From the NCBI GenBank assembly GCA_910576935.1, contig CAJTKG010000005.1:45516-98206 (forward strand): 52,691 bases of DNA, read 5' to 3'. The DNA is from an uncultured Muribaculaceae bacterium (GTDB taxonomy: Bacteria; Bacteroidota; Bacteroidia; Bacteroidales; Muribaculaceae). Within the stretch, counting starts at the first letter, position 1, and each line of letters starts with the position of its first letter. The notes beneath the pieces were generated by a model, which did not search any database, had not been told where the DNA came from, and saw nothing but the letters and a program-made list of their open reading frames with translations. The position numbers and the translations under genes are program-made. Below are positions 44,092-52,691 of this stretch, one piece after another.

Positions 44092-44445
44092 TTTTATTGC
44101 CGTTTATATCTACGATGTAAAACGCGCCATTGAGGAAGTCGAAAGCTATTTTATAGACTATCTATACGCTACGATATTTTTGAGAAAGATTATTTACGCA
44201 GAAGTGCGGTTGAGCGGAGAGCTGAAATAATGGGAGAAGCAATAAACCGTATTCTAAAAATACGGCGTGACTTCCCAATACCAAACGCAAAAGCGGTAAT
44301 TGATACACGCAACCGCATCATACACGGATATGACTCAGTAAAACCCGAATTTCTGTGGAGCTTAGTCATTCGCCATATCCCGGAACTCAAAAAAGACGTA
44401 GATCGTATCATAGCCGAATACGGAATATCGCCCGAAACAATTTGA
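44084..44445 (+). pseudogene. hepT: HepT (HEPN) toxin, frameshifted
   Basis: ATG 44084 opens a frame (DDFIAVYIYDVKRAIEEVESYF) that ends at 44230 after nonsense sequence. The family's continuation (RYDIFEKDYLRRSAVERRAE, then IMGEAINRILK) is found one frame back, open from about 44149 to 44445. The switch point is TTTT at 44149-44152; one extra T would restore a single protein of about 121 residues, the normal length. The RX4HXY RNase motif RNRIIHGY is intact in the second part. Either the toxin is dead, or the run allows slippage. Confidence 0.85.
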
Positions 44446-44551
44446 TAGCAGGAACCTGTGATAAATATTCTTCCCGGCACTTACTATTGCTCCGCTTGCT
44501 CCCAAGGCTTATTGTATCGCAGATTTCTTAAGCAAAATTCCGCCAAAACAT

Positions 44552-44582
44552 TTTGCAGATTACAAAATAATCCATACCTTTG
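44552..44582 (+). promoter_or_regulatory. Promoter of tRNA-Cys
   Basis: TTTG (44552-44555), 19-bp spacer, TACCTTTG (44575-44582): full consensus. Confidence 0.8.
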
Positions 44583-44599
44583 CACTCACAATCACTCAC

Positions 44600-44670
44600 G
44601 GTTCCTTGGCCGAGTGGTTAGGCACCGGTCTGCAAAACCGTTTACAGCAGTTCGATTCTGCTAGGAACCT
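44600..44670 (+). tRNA. tRNA-Cys (anticodon GCA)
   Basis: Acceptor GGTTCCT/AGGAACC, D-arm GCCGAGTGGTTAGGC, anticodon loop CTGCAAA, T-arm CAGTTCGATTCTG. CCA is not encoded. Confidence 0.94.
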
Positions 44671-44677
44671 CCCCGAT

Positions 44678-44711
44678 AAAACCTCCAACAGCCCCCTTGT
44701 CGGAGGTTTTT
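44678..44711 (+). terminator. Terminator after tRNA-Cys
   Basis: AAAACCTCC (44678-44686) pairs with GGAGGTTTT (44702-44710) and ends in five T. Confidence 0.8.
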
Positions 44712-44757
44712 GTATATTAGGCGACACGGAGTGACGGGAAGCCTCGGCGACATGGAG

Positions 44758-45006
44758 CGACGGCCTCCGGCCGTCGTTATTTAACCCTCACATCATTCAC
44801 TATAGCACCGGCCTCTCGACGACTTTAGTCGTCGTAAATCTATGATTTTGTGGAAGATGCGAGGCTAAAAACCTCATCCCTTGCGCCGTGAGTTCAGGCG
44901 ATGGTCAGGAGACCATCGTTCCATACGCCGTCGACCCATGCGCCTTAGACTCAATCCGAGGGTTGAAACCCTCCCCCCGGTCCATAACGACGGCCGGAGA
45001 CCGTCG
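44758..45006. repeat. Cluster of six different short palindromes (REP-like)
   Basis: The gene-free stretch 44712-45061 holds CGACGGCC-TCC-GGCCGTCG (44758-44776), CGACGACT-TT-AGTCGTCG (44817-44834), GAGG/CCTC within GAT...ATC (44856-44878), CGATGGTC-AGGA-GACCATCG (44899-44918), GAGGGTT-GA-AACCCTC (44958-44973) and CGACGG/CCGTCG (44988-45006). Several are flanked by a CCAT word. They resemble REP elements mobilised by IS200-like (RAYT) transposases; no such gene is in the window. Confidence 0.65.
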
Positions 45007-45061
45007 CCACGTATCGCCTGATTCGCGACGCTCAGTGTGATGCTAAATATGGGTAAAATGA

Positions 45062-45093
45062 GCGGCGGGAGTCTCACTCGAGACCCCCGCCGC
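45062..45093 (-). terminator. Terminator of the SusC/SusD operon
   Basis: GCGGCGGG-a-GTCTC pairs with GAGAC-c-CCCGCCGC around a 4-nt loop. It lies 24 bp after the stop of the last gene, with a T-rich run on the minus strand. Confidence 0.8.
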
Positions 45094-45117
45094 CGGAGTA
45101 TTTAGGGTTTCTATTCT

Positions 45118-47046
45118 TTAGCGATTAAGAATTGCACCGTTGGCTTTTTTGAGGTTTTTGTATTTCTTGACGTTATTGCCCTGTTTTGTCATAAGATGCG
45201 ACTTGTTAGCCGTGCGGACAATATTGCCGGAGAGCATATCGATTGTCTTGGCGATGACTTTTTTCTTCAAAGCTGCCTGAGCGGCGGGAGTGTCTTCCTC
45301 AACAAACATGATGATCGATGGAATCATCGGTTCACCCTGGCCGATAAAGCTATAGCCGAGATCATCAAGATCAGCCGACTTGCCCCAGAAAGGCGAGTTG
45401 ATAAGGATGGTCGAAACACCGTCGTTATCGACTTGCAGAGTCGAGCCGAGGCCGGCTGCCGCAACCTGAGAGGGCTGACCTATACCGAGAGCGGGATAGA
45501 GATAGCCGCCGTCACAGATGACAAGTTCGCCACCTCCCTGAACTGAGGGATTACCCCAGCCTGATTTCTGCGGTTCCACGAAGCAATATGCCGGATCTTC
45601 GCAATTGATTACGATATTGCGCACTTTCTGAACAGCATTAGCGCCAAGGCCTACATATGTCTCGTTGGTGTAAGGAGCCATCAGACGATAGACGCCGGGG
45701 GTGTCTTCGCTCTTCTGAATCTCGACAGAGGCGGGATAGTTAAGAGCGTCAGCAGCTCCGTTGGGGAAGTTCAGACCAACAGCAAACCAGCCGTCGATGA
45801 AGTCACACTGACCGAGTGATGCCCAGTTGCCTTCGTCAACGTTACCCGAGCCTACGATTTCAAACTCGGTAGCGGCATAGAGCTGAGGCTCGCCCTTGCC
45901 ATAAGTGACGATGACAGCGACATACTCGCCCGGGCCTTCTGTTGCGACACGGACTTCGCCAGGCTCGGTTACTTCGACGAATTCGATCTCACCGGCAACG
46001 ACAGAGTTGGCCAAAGCCTCGACATCGGTTGTGATGGCGGCAGCTACGCGGGCGTTCTCGACGTCAGCACCGAAGTCAACATTGAAGATTGCCTGCTGAG
46101 CGCCGTCGGCGGGAATAAACAGACCTGCATAAGTGATTTCAGCCGAATAGTCGGTGAGCTCGACACCGGGGAAGACGATGCGCTCGGCGCCATGTGTATT
46201 TGCCTTATACCAGCCCTGACCATATTCACTCTCTTCAACTGCGCCGAATCCATCGGTCGGGAAAGTGATGACACCATCTTTTAATGTGCCGACACCGCTC
46301 TTCATCTGCGCACCGATAATGGCACCATATGTCGGATCGAGCGTAAGGCCCGTATAGAACGGGTTGGGTGTAAAGTAAACACTATTGTCTTCCTCGATTA
46401 CAAAATCGATGTTATAGTCCTGAGAGTTATCAAACGAAGCGCCATTGACCATCTTAGCGAAAGGCTCATAAGGATTTACCAGACGGTAGAGTTCGGGAGT
46501 CTTCTCATTCTGGAGAAGTTCGACCTCCCATGTGAAAGTTTTGCCGCCACCGATATTATAGAGTGAGCAGGCAATATCGTCGGTATAGAGACACATGCCG
46601 AGCGACTTCCAGGGTTCGGGCTTCATGATCGTGAATGTATAAGAGCCGACACCGTAAGGCGAAGCGCCTACTACGGTAAGTTCGAACTTATAAGAATCAC
46701 CGTCTTCAACCTTGGCCGGGTCGAAAGATATCACTACAGGCGCTACAGTAGCGTCAGCTGCAAATTTAACCTCAGCGGGAACAGTGAAGATCTGAGCATC
46801 GGGGTTTTTAACCTCAAGTTGGTATGTGGCCTCACCGGCGGCATCGGCACGCGAGACATCGAAAGTCACCGAAGCCTCACCGGCCGAAACATCATATGAT
46901 TCGGCGAGCGTCGACGCGAAATACGGACCGTCGGACGGAGCACCCGCGGTATAACCATCGAGCACATCATCGCTGTCACAGGCAGTGAATGACGCCGAAA
47001 CGGCCATTGCCATAAGGGTGTAAAGTGAATATTTTAAAAATTTCAT
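45118..47046 (-). CDS. SusC/D-associated surface lipoprotein (SusE/F-position)
   Basis: 642 residues with a lipoprotein signal (LMAMAVSASFTACDSDD). A Calx-beta-like first domain (about 40-140, SAGEASVTFDVSRADAAGEA) follows. Two related beta-rich blocks come next, seen in the repeated WKSLGMCLYTDDI and WASLGQCDFIDGW starts, each followed by ...YRL(V/M)(N/A)PY, so the protein has an internal duplication. It takes the third place after SusC and SusD, where a surface glycan-binding protein is usual. No known carbohydrate-binding domain or enzyme is recognised. The gene starts 64 bp after susD. Confidence 0.75.
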   Translation of the reverse strand: MKFLKYSLYTLMAMAVSASFTACDSDDVLDGYTAGAPSDGPYFASTLAESYDVSAGEASVTFDVSRADAAGEATYQLEVKNPDAQIFTVPAEVKFAADATVAPVVISFDPAKVEDGDSYKFELTVVGASPYGVGSYTFTIMKPEPWKSLGMCLYTDDIACSLYNIGGGKTFTWEVELLQNEKTPELYRLVNPYEPFAKMVNGASFDNSQDYNIDFVIEEDNSVYFTPNPFYTGLTLDPTYGAIIGAQMKSGVGTLKDGVITFPTDGFGAVEESEYGQGWYKANTHGAERIVFPGVELTDYSAEITYAGLFIPADGAQQAIFNVDFGADVENARVAAAITTDVEALANSVVAGEIEFVEVTEPGEVRVATEGPGEYVAVIVTYGKGEPQLYAATEFEIVGSGNVDEGNWASLGQCDFIDGWFAVGLNFPNGAADALNYPASVEIQKSEDTPGVYRLMAPYTNETYVGLGANAVQKVRNIVINCEDPAYCFVEPQKSGWGNPSVQGGGELVICDGGYLYPALGIGQPSQVAAAGLGSTLQVDNDGVSTILINSPFWGKSADLDDLGYSFIGQGEPMIPSIIMFVEEDTPAAQAALKKKVIAKTIDMLSGNIVRTANKSHLMTKQGNNVKKYKNLKKANGAILNR

Positions 47047-47110
47047 TGTTGTATTTGATCAATATTGTGAATGAAAAAATGAAATTTGAGGAGAGCGGAA
47101 TGTCTCACCG

Positions 47111-48784
47111 TTAATTTTCGCTTACGGGAGTAGGTTGGATGATAACCGGGTTGTTCTCATGGAACTTATCGGTTGCTCCCGATGTGAAAGCCTTATTAGA
47201 GCTAATCTCCTCGTCGGGAATCATATAGAGCATGCCGTTGCCTTCTTCGCCGTATTTGATCTGATAAACCCATGCGGCGGGGAAAGCACAGCCGACGCGG
47301 TCGATGTCTTTGTGGAGACGCATGATGTCGAAGTAGCTCAGACCCTCGCCCCAAAGCTCTACACGACGCTGGTTCCAAATCTCGTTCTGGATGGCCTCGG
47401 CCGATGTAGCTGTTGTCGAATACTCGGGGTTGCGATATGTCGTTACAAAGTCTGTGAGAGTCTGAAGACCGCCGGTCGGGTTACCGCTCATGGCCTGACC
47501 TTCGGCGAGGATGAGATACATCTCCTCGACACGCATCATCGGCACGTCAGAAGCGTTGATCGACTGACGGAGCACACCCTGATAGCTGTCAAACTTGACA
47601 TTGGTGTAAGGCATGATATTGGCAGTGGCGTCTTCGCTGTAGTTGGGTACGGCTTTATTGAACGAATCGATATAAGCCTGCTGGGCGCTATTGAGGTTTA
47701 CACTCTGACGGTTTTCGTCAAGGAACCAGCCTTTGCGCACGTCGGTTGCGGGAATCATGTCATAGAGCTTCTTCGAGCACCAGCGCCATGCACCACCCTG
47801 GTCGCAATAACCGTGAGAGAATGTACAAGTCATGGCGGGGAAGTTGACAATAGAACCGCCGGCTACCCAGTCGTCGGTCTCGGCGTTGGCGATACCCCAC
47901 ATCCATGAAGCGTCGGCCATAGAGGTGAAGCCGGGTTTCGATACCTCCTCGATACTGTAGGGGCGGCCCGAGAAGTTGCTGATGGCAGCCTGAGCGTCGT
48001 TGGCGGCGTCGGCATATTTGTGCATCGTCAGATAGACGCGGGCACGGAGACCGTAAGCCACGGCGAGCGAAACCATACGTTTGGGTTTGTCGCTGATGAT
48101 CTGAGCGGCGTCAACGGGATTGCCCTCGAGAAGCGAGATGGCTTCGTTGAGGTCTTTGAGTATCTGGTCGTAGATTTCAGCCACGGTTGCGCGGGGGGCG
48201 CCGTTCTCGGCCACCTCGACCTCATTCTCGTCGGTCAGGAGGCAGACACCGGGTTCGTCGGCATAACCGTCATAGTTATACTGATAGACCTGGATAAGAG
48301 TCCAATAGTCGAACGCACGAACAGCAAGAGCCTGAGCGCGATAGAATTTGAGGGTATTATCCTCGGTATCGGCCGGAATGGTCGGGAGGATGGTGTTACA
48401 GATCTTGATCTGGGCGTAGTTATACATCCACATCATGTTGTCGGGCCAACCGGTGGTTTTACGGTCGGTATATCCGTTGTATGACGCATACCAGTTATAA
48501 CCCGAGTTTTTCGAGGTATAGTCCATGCCCTGCGAATCGAGACCGATCATAACCGAGGGATAACCGAAATCAAGGTGTGCATCCGAGATCTTGAAGATAC
48601 CGGCGAAGTCGGTAAACATACCCGTAACCGAAGCCGTACCCATCGACGGATTGTACTCGAGAGTGCCCTCTTTCTGCACGGTCGACACGTAGCCGCCGAG
48701 GTATTCGGTGTCGAGGTCGGCGCACGAAGTCGTGAGCGTTGTGGCGGCGACACCGATAAGCAGATATTTATTTATTTTTTTCAT
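47111..48784 (-). CDS. susD: SusD/RagB-family nutrient-uptake lipoprotein
   Basis: 557 residues from ATG 48784, lipoprotein signal (LLIGVAATTLTTSCADLD). SusD hallmarks are the TPR-like helices (YRAQALAVRAFDYWTLIQVY, AYGLRARVYLTMHKYADAAN) and a C-terminal block (MRVEEMYLILAEGQAMSG, NQRRVELWGEGLSYFDIMR). It lies on the cell surface as the lid of the SusC pore and captures glycan or peptide. The substrate cannot be told; no glycoside hydrolase, anti-sigma or sensor gene is in the window. Confidence 0.93.
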   Translation of the reverse strand: MKKINKYLLIGVAATTLTTSCADLDTEYLGGYVSTVQKEGTLEYNPSMGTASVTGMFTDFAGIFKISDAHLDFGYPSVMIGLDSQGMDYTSKNSGYNWYASYNGYTDRKTTGWPDNMMWMYNYAQIKICNTILPTIPADTEDNTLKFYRAQALAVRAFDYWTLIQVYQYNYDGYADEPGVCLLTDENEVEVAENGAPRATVAEIYDQILKDLNEAISLLEGNPVDAAQIISDKPKRMVSLAVAYGLRARVYLTMHKYADAANDAQAAISNFSGRPYSIEEVSKPGFTSMADASWMWGIANAETDDWVAGGSIVNFPAMTCTFSHGYCDQGGAWRWCSKKLYDMIPATDVRKGWFLDENRQSVNLNSAQQAYIDSFNKAVPNYSEDATANIMPYTNVKFDSYQGVLRQSINASDVPMMRVEEMYLILAEGQAMSGNPTGGLQTLTDFVTTYRNPEYSTTATSAEAIQNEIWNQRRVELWGEGLSYFDIMRLHKDIDRVGCAFPAAWVYQIKYGEEGNGMLYMIPDEEISSNKAFTSGATDKFHENNPVIIQPTPVSEN

Positions 48785-48818
48785 AATTGTCAAATTGAGC
48801 TATTACGAGAATTGATTA

Positions 48819-51800
48819 TTAGAAAGAAACTTTGAGACCACCCGAGATCGAACGGATAGGTGAATAAGTTTCGTTACGCGACGATACGAATCCCTGACGG
48901 GGGTCGAGACCTTTGCGTTTGCTCCAGAGAGCGACGTTCTCGGCAGCGCCATAGACACGGAGCGATTCGAGACCGATCTTCTTGACCCACTTCGAGGGGA
49001 AAGTATAACCGAGAGTGATGTTGTTGAGCGAAAGATAGTTGCTCGAGATCAGGAAGCGATCAGACTGAGCGTTGCCATAGGTCGAGGCCTGGCCGGAAGT
49101 TGCCATACGGGGCACGTCGGTGTTGGTGTTTTCGGGAGTCCATGCCTTGAGGATATCCTTGTGCCATGTCTTGCCGATGTAATCACTGTTGCCGGGGTTC
49201 ATGATAAATGCGTATGTGCTGTCGTAGATCTTGCCGCCTGCCTGATATGCGAAAGCGATCGAGAAGTCTACGCCATAAGCATTGACGCTTGCACCGAAAC
49301 CGCCATAGATCTTGGGCATGATATTGCCGGTGAGCTTGCGGTTTGAATTACGAGCCACTTCATATTGATCGGTCTTATACTCTTCTTTGCTCCACTGGGG
49401 CACACCGTCGATGACAAGCTGCGTACCGGGCTCCTTAGGATCCTCGACAGGCTCGCGCGCCCAATAAAGAGCATTACCGGTCTCGGGATCTACGCCTGCA
49501 TAATCGACAAGCCAGAGGTTATACATAGATTCACCTTCTTTGATCAGACGGTTTGATGTATACTGCCATGCGCCGAGCTCTTTTGTAATAAGCGAGGGAT
49601 CGATGCTTGTAACTTTGTTTGACGGGAAAGTCATGTTGCCGAATATGTCGACAGTGATGTCTTTGGTGTTGACAGCGCGATAGTTGAGATCGATCTCAAA
49701 TCCGCTGTTGCGCATCGAGCCGACGTTTTTGGGCATTGTGTTGCCGGGATAGCCGAGCGAGGGAGGAACGGGCATGTTCATGAGCATGTCTTTTGTCTCG
49801 CGGAGGTAGTATTCGAGAGAGCCTTCGAGCTTGCCACCCCAGAAGCTGTAGTCAAAACCGACATTGAAGTTGTTTGATTTCTCCCAGGTGATGTCCTTGT
49901 TACCTTTGTAGGCCATCTGAGAGTCAGACCACACGCCGTTAGCACCGGTAGCACGGTAGAAGTCGGCATAAGCCATCAGGATAGTGCTGTCGTAGATGCG
50001 GTCGTTACCGTTCTGGCCGAACGAAGCCTTGAATTTGAGAAGGTCGATTGCAGTGACGTCTTCGAGGAAGCTCTCTTTGTGGATATCCCAGCCGATAGAT
50101 GCCGACCAGAAGTTACCCCAGCGGTGATCGGGATGGAAAGCCGACGAACCGTCGCGACGGAAGGCTGCCTGAAGATAATATTTGCCGTCGTAGTTATACT
50201 TGGCGTTGACAAAACCGCTTCGGTGAGCGAGCTGGGCTTTTGCACCGCCAATCGTCGGGTTGTCGATAGTGTTACCTACAAAAGGATTGAATGGCTGATA
50301 GAGGTTTGAGCCCCTTGCACTGACATATTCATCGGTATAGTCCTGACTCTCGAAGCCGACCATGATATAGGCGTTGTGAACGTCATTGAATGTGCGTGTA
50401 TAGCTTGCGAGACCCTGAAGATTGATTGTAGATTCACGCTGGTGCTGCTGAGTGGCGCGACCGCCTGATGACACAGCCTGACCGTAGAGGGGGTTGTCAA
50501 GATTATGGAAGCGGATATTGTCGACATAGTAGCCGAGTGTACCCTGAATGTTCAGACCATCGATAGGAGTGATTGTAGCATACCATTTGCCGTCGAATAC
50601 GTCGTGGAGGAATTCGCGCGAGTTGTATGCGAGGTCACCGGCGGGGTTGGCGGTAGACCATGCACCCGAAGGACGCTGCATGCCGCTGGGATGACCTTTG
50701 CCCACGACACCGGTACCGAAGTCATAGACGGGCTTATGGGTAGCGGGGGCACGGAGGACATTACCCTGAGCGTCACGGAAGAATATAGGATAGATAGGAG
50801 CGATCTGGTTGATGACGGCAAATGCATTGCTCGACGAGTTATAGTCAGACGAAGTCTGCGCGCTGGGGTAACCGCTGTTGACATAGGCATAGTTGAGAGT
50901 CGTACCGATCTTCAACCAGTCTTTAGCCTGATAGTCGACAGCCGAACGTGTAGAGAAACGTTTGAAGTGAGAGCCTTTGAGGATACCCTCGTCAGATAGG
51001 AAGCCGCCCGACACATAGTAGTTGAAGCGATCTGTGCCGCCGGTGATTGTCAGCGAGTAGTCCTGACGGAGGCCGTTGATGATAGTGTTGTCGGCCCAGT
51101 TGTCGGGAGTGTAGTAATATGTGCCGTCGCTGTAACCGGGGGTAGCGGCGGGGTTGAGCTTGCCGTTAGAGCCGATGAAGAGCTGACCGGCGGGAACGCT
51201 GAATGTCTGCTGACCGAGAGCGGCCCACAGGTTGTTGTTGGCGTAGAGGTTTGCGGCAGCGGCGACAGCGGCCTTGTTTGAGCCGTCGGCGGCGATGTTG
51301 TTCATATACTGGGTAGTATACATAGCCTGATAAACGGTCTCAAGATACTGGGCGGGGTTGTCGATGACATTATAGTTGCCGATAGCACGCGAACTGCCAC
51401 CCCAACGGACGTCGGCCGTAACAGTGGCTTTGCCCTGCTGGCCGCGCTTGGTTGTGATAAGGATGACACCGTTGGCGCCGCGGGCACCGTAGAGTGCGGT
51501 CGAGGCGGCGTCTTTGAGGACTGTCATGGCCTCGATGTCGGCGGTTGCGATATTTGAGATGTTGCCGTCATAGGGCATACCGTCGACGACATAAAGAGGT
51601 TGTGTCGAGGAGTTGATAGAGCCGACACCGCGGATGAGGACTGAAGCGCCGACACCGGGCTGGCCGTTTGACGACATGGTCTGCACACCGGCCATCTTAC
51701 CCGAGAGGGCGTTGGTGACGTTAGAGACCAGGGCGTCTTCGAGCTGATCGGCCTTGACGACACCGGCCGAACCGGTATACTCAGATTTCTTTACCACACC

Positions 51801-52121
51801 GTAAGCGACGGCGATCACCTCGTCGAGCTGGTTTGCAGACGGTTGAAGTTTTACCGTCATCTCAGAGCTGACGGGGAGGGTCTGCGGGGTGTAACCCACA
51901 AATGAGAATGTCAGTTTTGTCACTGATGTAGGAACGGCGATTGTAAACTTGCCGTCGATATCAGTAGCGACACCGACATTTCCTCCTGCCTTGACCGAAG
52001 CACCGATGATGGGCTCGTCGGTCGCCGCATCTAAGACAGTACCCTTCACCGTACGCGTCTGGGCCGACGCGCAGAGGCTGATGGTCATAACTGTCAAAAG
52101 GAATAGAAACAGCTTTTTCAT
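48819..52121 (-). CDS. susC: SusC/RagA-family TonB-linked outer-membrane transporter
   Basis: 1100 residues. Signal peptide (LFLFLLTVMTISLCASAQ), a carboxypeptidase-regulatory-like domain at about 22-100 (VKGTVLDAATDEPIIGASV), a plug domain at about 105-230 (NALSGKMAGVQ, SVLIRGVGSIN, PLYVVDGMPYDG, VLKDAASTALYGARGANGVI) and the 22-strand barrel ending in GGLKVSF. It imports large substrates with TonB energy together with SusD, 34 bp downstream. No N-terminal STN domain, so control by an anti-sigma factor is unlikely. A TATCTTTG promoter lies at 52239-52246 with a leader of about 110 nt. Confidence 0.94.
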   Translation of the reverse strand: MKKLFLFLLTVMTISLCASAQTRTVKGTVLDAATDEPIIGASVKAGGNVGVATDIDGKFTIAVPTSVTKLTFSFVGYTPQTLPVSSEMTVKLQPSANQLDEVIAVAYGVVKKSEYTGSAGVVKADQLEDALVSNVTNALSGKMAGVQTMSSNGQPGVGASVLIRGVGSINSSTQPLYVVDGMPYDGNISNIATADIEAMTVLKDAASTALYGARGANGVILITTKRGQQGKATVTADVRWGGSSRAIGNYNVIDNPAQYLETVYQAMYTTQYMNNIAADGSNKAAVAAAANLYANNNLWAALGQQTFSVPAGQLFIGSNGKLNPAATPGYSDGTYYYTPDNWADNTIINGLRQDYSLTITGGTDRFNYYVSGGFLSDEGILKGSHFKRFSTRSAVDYQAKDWLKIGTTLNYAYVNSGYPSAQTSSDYNSSSNAFAVINQIAPIYPIFFRDAQGNVLRAPATHKPVYDFGTGVVGKGHPSGMQRPSGAWSTANPAGDLAYNSREFLHDVFDGKWYATITPIDGLNIQGTLGYYVDNIRFHNLDNPLYGQAVSSGGRATQQHQRESTINLQGLASYTRTFNDVHNAYIMVGFESQDYTDEYVSARGSNLYQPFNPFVGNTIDNPTIGGAKAQLAHRSGFVNAKYNYDGKYYLQAAFRRDGSSAFHPDHRWGNFWSASIGWDIHKESFLEDVTAIDLLKFKASFGQNGNDRIYDSTILMAYADFYRATGANGVWSDSQMAYKGNKDITWEKSNNFNVGFDYSFWGGKLEGSLEYYLRETKDMLMNMPVPPSLGYPGNTMPKNVGSMRNSGFEIDLNYRAVNTKDITVDIFGNMTFPSNKVTSIDPSLITKELGAWQYTSNRLIKEGESMYNLWLVDYAGVDPETGNALYWAREPVEDPKEPGTQLVIDGVPQWSKEEYKTDQYEVARNSNRKLTGNIMPKIYGGFGASVNAYGVDFSIAFAYQAGGKIYDSTYAFIMNPGNSDYIGKTWHKDILKAWTPENTNTDVPRMATSGQASTYGNAQSDRFLISSNYLSLNNITLGYTFPSKWVKKIGLESLRVYGAAENVALWSKRKGLDPRQGFVSSRNETYSPIRSISGGLKVSF

Positions 52122-52180
52122 ACTAATAATAAATTAGACAATAAATAATAAAAATTAATTCTCTCTCCTTTAGATACTAA

Positions 52181-52200
52181 CCTTCATAGCTGAATGAAGG
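52181..52200 (-). promoter_or_regulatory. Hairpin in the susC 5' leader
   Basis: CCTTCAT (52181-52187) and ATGAAGG (52194-52200) form a perfect 7-bp stem with a 6-nt loop, about 60 nt before the start codon and followed by an AAGGAGAG stretch on the minus strand. Confidence 0.45.
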
Positions 52201-52238
52201 AGTAACATTTTTTATATTAAAATGTGTATATAACGACG

Positions 52239-52272
52239 CAAAGATAATAATTTTTATTCAATAATAAACAAA
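52239..52272 (-). promoter_or_regulatory. susC promoter
   Basis: Minus-strand TATCTTTG (52239-52246) with TTTG at 52269-52272, spacer 22 bp (slightly long). Confidence 0.65.
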
Positions 52273-52555
52273 TGATAGCAAAAAATCTCAGCTTTTAACA
52301 CTCTTGCAGCAAAACCGTTTTAAACTTACAAATTGACATCATTTAGGCGCCAAAAATTGATTTCATAAAGGAGGCAATCATGCAGCGGGGACGTTTTACG
52401 ACAATCTGTAAGTAAAACAGAGAGGAAAAGTCGTGAAAATTTGTCAAAAATTTGTCGTACAACATATTTTTTCGGCATATTTTTCACAAAAAGTGAGAAA
52501 AACGGAGCGCGGGAGAGGAACGAAAAACCTCGGTCGATAACGGCCGGGAGTGGTA

Positions 52556-52649
52556 CGACGCTCGGGATAGCGTCGCTCCATGTCGCCTCGCTCCATACGC
52601 TGTGGATTCATTTTTTTGTAACAACGATGTCAATGTGCGTTTGACATCG
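52556..52649. repeat. Two palindromes in the region upstream of susC
   Basis: CGACGCT/AGCGTCG (52556-52562 / 52569-52575) followed by two CTCCAT words, and CGATGTCAA/TTGACATCG (52625-52633 / 52641-52649). They resemble the palindromes at 44758-45006. No gene is visible in 52273-52691. Confidence 0.5.
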
Positions 52650-52691
52650 GTTTGGTCGGTTTAGACGCGCGGGGATGTCTGCCGCAGTAGC

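Noticed and set aside
44450..44670. AGGAACCT direct repeats as attachment sites around tRNA-Cys
   Set aside because: The match is only 8 bp, the segment between has no integrase, and the copy is likely chance.

Overview
The window looks like a chromosomal segment of a gut Bacteroidales bacterium, plausibly Muribaculaceae-like (taxon is inference). Support comes from a SusC/SusD pair, a TamB/TamL pair, a DUF4270 lipoprotein beside a GT5 glycogen-synthase-type protein, type IX secretion sorting tails, and many promoters of the Bacteroidota form TTTG-N19/20-TAnnTTTG instead of the E. coli -35/-10 pattern.

Layout. 1-1225: an RHS-repeat gene running off the left edge, with a separated signal-peptide remnant behind it. 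1280-2500: an Fsr-type MFS efflux pump whose promoter is flanked by a perfect 11-bp inverted repeat. 2657-3765: an AT-rich patch with a C10 (streptopain-like) peptidase tail and an unknown lipoprotein. 11675-3784 (minus): operon tamB - tamL - endonuclease/exonuclease/phosphatase-family protein. 13712-11752 (minus): a ROK kinase and an AraC-type regulator. 13937-14234: a gene-free, highly structured interval that I read as a candidate ncRNA or leader ending in a terminator. 14287-23041: two AT-rich co-directional genes for large secreted proteins with T9SS-type tails (BspA-like LRR protein and a 2004-residue multidomain protein).

23134-34870 is a tRNA-Met integration hot spot. It holds a degenerate tRNA 3'-half copy, a broken AAA ATPase gene, and then an integrative mobilizable element of about 11 kb (about 23637-34809): tyrosine recombinase, small protein plus GNAT (candidate toxin-antitoxin pair), a two-lobed aspartyl protease, a mobilization block (accessory protein, HUH relaxase, MobC-like protein, oriT candidate), DUF3408 protein, DUF6371-type primase, DUF3987 helicase/ATPase, HTH protein and an unknown gene. 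It recodes the intact tRNA 3' end at its right border. It has no conjugation machinery of its own, so it would need a helper.

41072-34944 (minus) is a compact housekeeping operon: DsbD N-domain protein, DsbD, MazG, topoisomerase III, NUDIX hydrolase, small Cys-rich membrane protein. 41282-43503 carries the GT5-like protein and DUF4270 lipoprotein. tRNA-Thr(CGT) and tRNA-Cys(GCA) bracket an MNT/HEPN toxin-antitoxin module whose HepT reading frame is broken at a T-run. 44758-45006 is a cluster of different short palindromes. The window ends with a minus-strand glycan-uptake type operon (SusC - SusD - lipoprotein) and a non-coding upstream region with two more palindromes.

The most promising signals for something undescribed are the structured interval at 13937-14234, the repeat/iteron signals inside the mobilizable element, and the layered integration history at the tRNA. 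None can be called a new system from sequence alone.
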